Assembly (NCBI GenBank): GCA_022570795.1
Contig: JAKUDP010000001.1
Location: 3,720,001-3,784,000, forward strand
Direction: 5' to 3'
Origin: Sphaerulina vaccinii
Lineage: Eukaryota; Ascomycota; Dothideomycetes; Mycosphaerellales; Mycosphaerellaceae
Length of the DNA: 64,000 nt
Both the position numbers and the translations under genes were made by a program. Positions 59,434 to 64,000 of this stretch are shown here, piece by piece (within the stretch, counting starts at the first letter, position 1; each line of letters opens with the position of its first letter). Under the pieces are notes generated by a model. It saw nothing but the letters and a program-made list of their open reading frames with translations. It was not told the DNA's origin and ran no database searches.

Positions 59434-59787
59434 TCACTTCAGCTCAAAGACCTGCCCCAACGTGACATTGCTCATCCTTCCCTTCTTCCTCTCAGCCTGC
59501 TTCTCACCAGGAGACTTCTCCACCTTCCTCCCCGACATCGTGAACTTGTTCTTGATGAGAGCGATAGTAGAAGCAGTACTCGAGTAGCTCATCGTCGAGC
59601 TAGCGTCTGACTTCCCAGACTTCTCCGATCGGCTTGTCATGTTGCTGTTCGTTGATGCTGACATGTTTCGGGTCGCTGATGTGCCGTTGGCTGCCTGATA
59701 CATGGTCGTGTGTTGGAAAGCTTTGCTCGATGTCGTGTTGGGGATGAGCGGGCTTGATGTGTAGAGTTGATCATAGAGGATCGACAT
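59434..59787 (-). CDS. Small Ser/Thr-rich hypothetical protein, 117 aa
   Basis: Single frame starting MSILYDQLYTSSPLIPN. The composition is Ser/Thr/Asn-rich in the middle (NMTSRSEKSGKSDASSTMSYSSTAST), with a basic C-terminal end (IKNKFTMSGRKVEKSPGEKQAERKKGRMSNVTLGQVFELK). No signal peptide or membrane segment. The upstream minus-strand sequence has a short C/A-rich leader. No family recognised. The frame is short but its ordered, non-random composition favours a real gene. Confidence 0.5.
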   Translation of the reverse strand: MSILYDQLYTSSPLIPNTTSSKAFQHTTMYQAANGTSATRNMSASTNSNMTSRSEKSGKSDASSTMSYSSTASTIALIKNKFTMSGRKVEKSPGEKQAERKKGRMSNVTLGQVFELK

Positions 59788-59961
59788 TGATGTAGCCTTG
59801 TCTTAGAGATGGAGTTGTCGTAGGTCGTCTTTGTAATAGCGTTGTGTAGATAGCCGAAAGATGTTTAGGGCTGGATGGGAGCTTTCGATGCTAGAGTGAG
59901 TATGTGCATGGATATGAGGATCAGACCTAGTCCGATGGGGTCATCAAGGCTTCCTATATAC

Positions 59962-60582
59962 CTAGTCATCACAGTCATACTCCCATTCGCACGGAAAAGC
60001 CAATGCTTTCAAAGCAGAACCTGCATGCATACCATGCATACCGCCCATGCCATTGAGCAAGGCTGCCATAGCCCCTCCTTCATCAGCCGCCAATAAGCCA
60101 GCATGAGACCACGCCAAGATGAGGGCACAACGTGACGCATTAAAGGCGGCAGCGGTGTTCGACATCGGAGTGCCGCCATTGTCAATGCCTCCATATGTAC
60201 AGTCCTTGATGATGTGAGCATATAGCGGCAGGAACCGCAACAACCTGTATGGAGAAGTTCTTCTCGTGGCTTGCGGTGACTCGATTTCGGACCACGCCCT
60301 GCAAGGCAGACGTGCAGAATCTGCGAAGGACATCATACGACACGCCTCACAAGTCTGGTAGAGACGCCTTGCAAGTTTCATGGAAGCAGAATTGCTGCAG
60401 ATGAGGCAGGCATTTCGTGCGACCGCGCCTTGCAGAAATGAAAGTGGAAGATCATGTCGTTGTCGTCGTGAGGAAGGACGTTCGGAGTTGGAGTTCTCCG
60501 CGTCTCCAAGTCTTGGCTGGTTTCCGGCCGAGCGAGCGTGTATCGGCCGAAGCATGCGAGTATAGAAACGAGTCGCGGCCAA
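59962..60582 (-). CDS. Possible hypothetical protein, up to 206 aa (weak)
   Basis: An open frame whose C-terminal ~90 residues (KDCTYGGIDNGGTPMSN, AAFNASRCALILAWSHAG, GGAMAALLNGMGGMHGMHAGSA) are Ala/Gly/Met-rich and might be a real exon; the N-terminal half is Arg/Ser-rich and looks like chance. No motif, no splice evidence. I list it only because no other feature explains 59.9-60.6 kb. Confidence 0.25.
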   Translation of the reverse strand: MAATRFYTRMLRPIHARSAGNQPRLGDAENSNSERPSSRRQRHDLPLSFLQGAVARNACLICSNSASMKLARRLYQTCEACRMMSFADSARLPCRAWSEIESPQATRRTSPYRLLRFLPLYAHIIKDCTYGGIDNGGTPMSNTAAAFNASRCALILAWSHAGLLAADEGGAMAALLNGMGGMHGMHAGSALKALAFPCEWEYDCDD

Positions 60583-61060
60583 TTCATGAGTAAAGAAACA
60601 TCACCTGCGACCAAGAATACCATCTTGACTCATCTCGCTACCACTGAAAGCGATGCAGTGCTCGCATGTTTCCACGGGTTTTGTGGATCGCAGGTCACGA
60701 TGATACTCCGCTCACAGGCCTCGATACGACTCAAGATCAGAAGAGCGATGAGAGGAGACTGTATGTGCTCCGAGCTGGCAGAAGGAGCATGATAAGAAGT
60801 GTAGAAAGCTCAGTCGAGTGTACAAGGACTCTTTTCAATTGTCAAGCAATTTCGCCAATCTCTTCACGAACCGTGAGACAAGATCACAAGAGGCTGGCTA
60901 TTCTAATGCTTCTCACCTCTTGATAAGGCAGGATTCTGACAGCATCAGCAGTATGAAGGTAAGTTCTTGGTCAAGTACTTTGCCAGCAAACACGACCGAA
61001 AGCTCAGAATCCGCATGAGGTCGTTGTTTTCCATTGCATTATCAGCCTCGACACTGCACA

Positions 61061-61438
61061 ATGGCTGACCAAACAACGCAGACAGCTGCCGAGCCAGCCA
61101 GGCTAGAAATCATACCTCCAAGCGAGACCGACCACATCGCTCGCAAGGCTACACCCCAGGGTTCCCTAAGTTTGGCTGGTGACTCTCCAGTCTCAGCATG
61201 TCTGCTGATGGTCATGTATGAGGAGCCCGACTTGCGGGAGCTGTTGCAGAGTGCTCGTCGAAAACTGACCAAGGATGAGTATCGGACGAGTACTAACGAG
61301 ACTGTCTGGAAAGTAGTCTTGTTGTTAAACGGAGCTAGTGTCGGATCGGACTACGAGGACAGCACTTCACTCAATAGATTCGACCATGTGAATGACCAAG
61401 TCAATCTCCTGCCAAATTCCGGTACCTTATATGCATAA
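61061..61438 (+). CDS. Small hypothetical protein, 125 aa
   Basis: Frame starting MADQTTQTAAEPARLEIIPPSETDHIARK, preceded in frame by a less likely ATG at 61034. It is hydrophilic, with a central DLRELLQSARRKLTKDEY and a predicted mixed-fold segment TVWKVVLLLNGASVGSDYED. No signal peptide, no known domain. The codon mix looks coding, and the upstream sequence has an AC-rich leader (gcctcgacactgcaca) directly before the start. Confidence 0.5.
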   Translation: MADQTTQTAAEPARLEIIPPSETDHIARKATPQGSLSLAGDSPVSACLLMVMYEEPDLRELLQSARRKLTKDEYRTSTNETVWKVVLLLNGASVGSDYEDSTSLNRFDHVNDQVNLLPNSGTLYA

Positions 61439-63044
61439 TCCCACAAAGCTGATTACTAACAGCCGCTGAGAGTTCAGTGGTGGAGCTGTAAGACGCTTGT
61501 GTAATAAGTGCTTGAGATAGACGCATCGATCAATTATGAGCACACTACGATTCGTAGTGCCCTCTTCCACGTCGTATTCACGCTAGCCTTTGGGCTTGGG
61601 CGGTTGTTTTGCCTTTCGGAGCACTCATTTTGCTACTCACATAAGGAAAGGATGTCTAGAGGTCAAGAGAGTCTTGTGCGAGGAGTGTTCTGGGAAGTAG
61701 ATGATGTGAACCGCTGTCATCTTTACCGGTGGTTCTGCCGCTTCACTAAAATTTGCTGTTGATGTTCCCGGCTTCAGGATGCACTCAAACGAAACGATTT
61801 GGTGTGCTAGGAGGTGTGCCACAGCACGCCGAGTACAAGATGTGTAAGTAGTGCTGCCTGATGTCGCGAGTGACCGGTCGGTTCTGCTGTTGAGAAGGAA
61901 TGAATGGTACCTGCATCTCATATCAGACATGGCGATGCGTGGTCCTCAGTCGTGTGCTGTGCTACTTCGGGACTTTCTGAGCTTCTTGTACGTCTCGTCT
62001 GCCAAGCAAGCATTCGAATGGTTTGAGGAATACCTGCGCCAGACGACGATATCTCGATATGTCCGCTTCCATGACGATCGCTGACTTGTCCAAAGTTGAG
62101 TCCTGTGCATGGTAGGTAACGCAAACTCGCCGATGAGAACAGCGCCACTGCTTGTGACTGCTGAGGACGGTACCTGCAGTAGCTTAGCATGTCGGACATA
62201 GTGGTGTGCAACCTAGTTTCGCGTGGGTGCGTGGTGGTTCTGAGGACACCAAGTGTCGCTAAGCATTGCTCATCGACATGCCATCTAGATCAGCCTACCA
62301 TGAAAGCAGCGAATTTCTTGTGTGCAATGCAGACTCGCTGTCATACAGTGTGCTTTGTGTTGACCGCTCGTCTGCTCAGCTTACACTTTGGTCAATGCGC
62401 CTATTCCAGGTGCGAGGCTGATTTGCCACATACAAGCTGCGTGCAGTATGAAGGTTGCATACACACGATAAGGAGCTTGGCCATTTCTGTGCTCTCAACA
62501 GATTGACGATCCATCATGCTTACTCCGCAACATGATCCTTGACAATGAGGGGAGTCTTGTGTAACGGGAGAGGGATTGGAAGCGCTGGTGGGTCCGTCTG
62601 CTCGCTTGTGTGTCGAGTGATGAGCAACAACTGCTTTCACATGCCAGCATGCCCGTATAGCGCCACACACACACTTTTGGTATCTCTAAAGATGAGCTTG
62701 CTCAATGTGGCGCACAGTGCTCAGATGTCAGACATACAGTGATGACAGACGCCACGCCGCCTCCAGATTAAGAGACGTTGAGGTGTATGCAATCTTCAGC
62801 ACTGCAGTGTTGCCGATCGGTGTGCATGCGCGGTCAAGCGAGATGCGACATATATGTTGTGGTTGAAAGTGACGTACCTGCGTGATTTTGATATAGTACT
62901 ACTTGAGCTCTTCGCCACTTCAAAAGCTGAGGAGGAAAGTGAGTGCTTCGTGTGGGTCTTTTATCATTTCAGCATTAGCATCAGCGAGTCATATTACCAA
63001 TACCTTGGAGTGTCAACCCAATTCTAACAGAGTTGAAGCTCGCA
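61439..63044. other. Intergenic, no gene recognised
   Basis: About 1.6 kb without a convincing frame or splice structure. A few words recur loosely (tgtc(g/a)gacata near 62190 and 62730; gtacctgc near 61910 and 62170), but no clear repeat. It contains the promoter of the PQ-loop gene. Confidence 0.5.
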
Positions 63045-64000
63045 ATGTCGGTCGCGGAGCAGTGCAGCCATCTGGAGAACCCATCAACGATACAGTTCGC
63101 GGGATCATGGTATGTGAATTTTCCGCGAACAGCATATATGTAGTAAGCAAGCTAAACTTCATCAGCTTTCTCATGGTATGGCTGTTCGTCTGCTACGTTC
63201 CACAATATGCCCGGATCGTTCGACGCAAATCAGCCGAAGGCCTATCAACGCTCTACATCTTGCTCGGATCGCTCTCAGGTGTTTGTGCAATTGGGAACAT
63301 ATTGATGCTGCCTTCCAGTGCAGTTGACATGGGTTGTTGTAAAGTGAACAGCCGCTTTGCCTGCATAGGTGGCTTGCTCGGACTGATGCAAGTCATCTTC
63401 GGGATTGCTTGCTTTTGGGTCATGTAAGTGCTGCACTGCGGACTCATTGGTGCATGGTGCTGATGATCGATAGTCTCTTCTTGTACGTGTACTACTCGGA
63501 AGAGGAAGCTGAAGATGAGAAGAGTGGTACAAGGACGTCGATAGCTGGTCCGGATCGAACCTACCGGCGGGCTCGAGGAGCTTGGGTGGTCCTCATTGGC
63601 GTATGCGGATTCGCTCTTGTGGTGGCATTGATGTCAACGTTCGTCCTCGTTCACTTTCCAGGAATGGCGCAGTCGTACGCAGACAGCCTGGGCATTGCAA
63701 TGACCATCTTGGCCAGTGTGCAATGGCTTCCACAGGTCTATACGACCTGGAATCTGGGACATCTAGGAAGTCTGAGTGCAGTCGCACTATGCCTCCAAAC
63801 TCCTGTAAGTCTGCGATGCACTAACCGTAGAGCTTGACTGACGTATTGCAGTTCACCTGGACCTTCTCGATCAACATGATCATCCGATACGGTCTAGAAG
63901 GATGGAGTGCCTGGGTCGTGTACGTCTTTGTCGGCATCATGGAGTGGACACTCATTGGTACTGCCTTTCTGTTCCACATCAGAGACAAGAACAGCCCAGG
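63045..64000 (+). CDS. PQ-loop repeat membrane protein (partial, runs off the right edge)
   Basis: Exons 63045-63109, 63166-63423, 63474-63804 and 63852 to the window end. The first intron (gtatgt..gctaac..atcag) is required: it takes the ATG at 63045 (MSVAEQCSHLENP) in phase into CFLMVWLFVCYVPQ. Two PQ motifs are visible, YVPQYARIVRRKSAEGLS and WLPQVYTTWNLGHLGSLS, each at the end of a membrane helix. Further hydrophobic segments are LYILLGSLSGVCAIGNILM, GGLLGLMQVIFGIACFWV, GAWVVLIGVCGFALVVAL and WVVYVFVGIMEWTLIGTAFLF. PQ-loop proteins are seven-helix transporters such as vacuolar/lysosomal cystinosin and cationic amino-acid exporters (Ypq type), or SWEET-like carriers; which one this is cannot be told. 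A short cytosolic loop (EEEAEDEKSGTRTS) separates the two halves. The C-terminus lies outside the window. Confidence 0.88.

Overview
The window comes from a filamentous ascomycete (Pezizomycotina). A Dothideomycete is plausible, but that placement is inference. The evidence is short 50-60 nt spliceosomal introns with GTAnGT donors and CTRAC branch sites, a HET-domain gene, a P450, and a 25-kb AT-rich block that carries an extreme repeat-induced point mutation (RIP) signature.

Layout. Bases 2-1737 hold a complete four-exon FMN-dependent monooxygenase of the NtaA/SnaA family. A HET-domain gene follows (2545-3270) and ends abruptly at the edge of the AT-rich block. Bases 3271 to about 28060 are a RIP-saturated nest of transposons with almost no CpA or TpG left. 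Inside it I can still read: (i) a minus-strand Ty3/gypsy element with both LTRs and a 5-bp target duplication; (ii) the DIRS/Ngaro-type tyrosine-recombinase retrotransposon it jumped into; (iii) a second, uninterrupted copy of that DIRS-like element with split direct repeats; (iv) a Ty1/copia pol on the plus strand; (v) a ~650-bp inverted-repeat family, one copy of which carries a roughly 285-bp TAG microsatellite.

From 28 kb to the right edge the DNA is GC-balanced and gene-bearing, but rich in lineage-type hypothetical genes in local duplicate sets. These are two tandem paralogs (28.06-31.95 kb), a gene with exonuclease-like halves in swapped order plus an extra fragment (36.2-38.4 kb), an inverted pair of Cys-pair proteins (39.8-41.6 and 47.3-48.9 kb), and three tandem HTH/FWxxV genes of which one is dead (54.9-58.8 kb). 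Conventional genes among them are a type-B carboxylesterase with several disabling changes, a cytochrome P450, a glutathione S-transferase, and a PQ-loop membrane protein that runs off the right edge.

Overall picture. The window looks like a fast-evolving accessory compartment. A transposon graveyard has truncated one neighbour (HET) and appears to have leaked RIP mutations into the other (28.06 kb gene). The flanks hold small duplicated families in which one copy tends to be decaying. I see no pathway linking the genes. Exon structures are inferred by eye from splice signals, frame and family conservation; no alignment or search was run.
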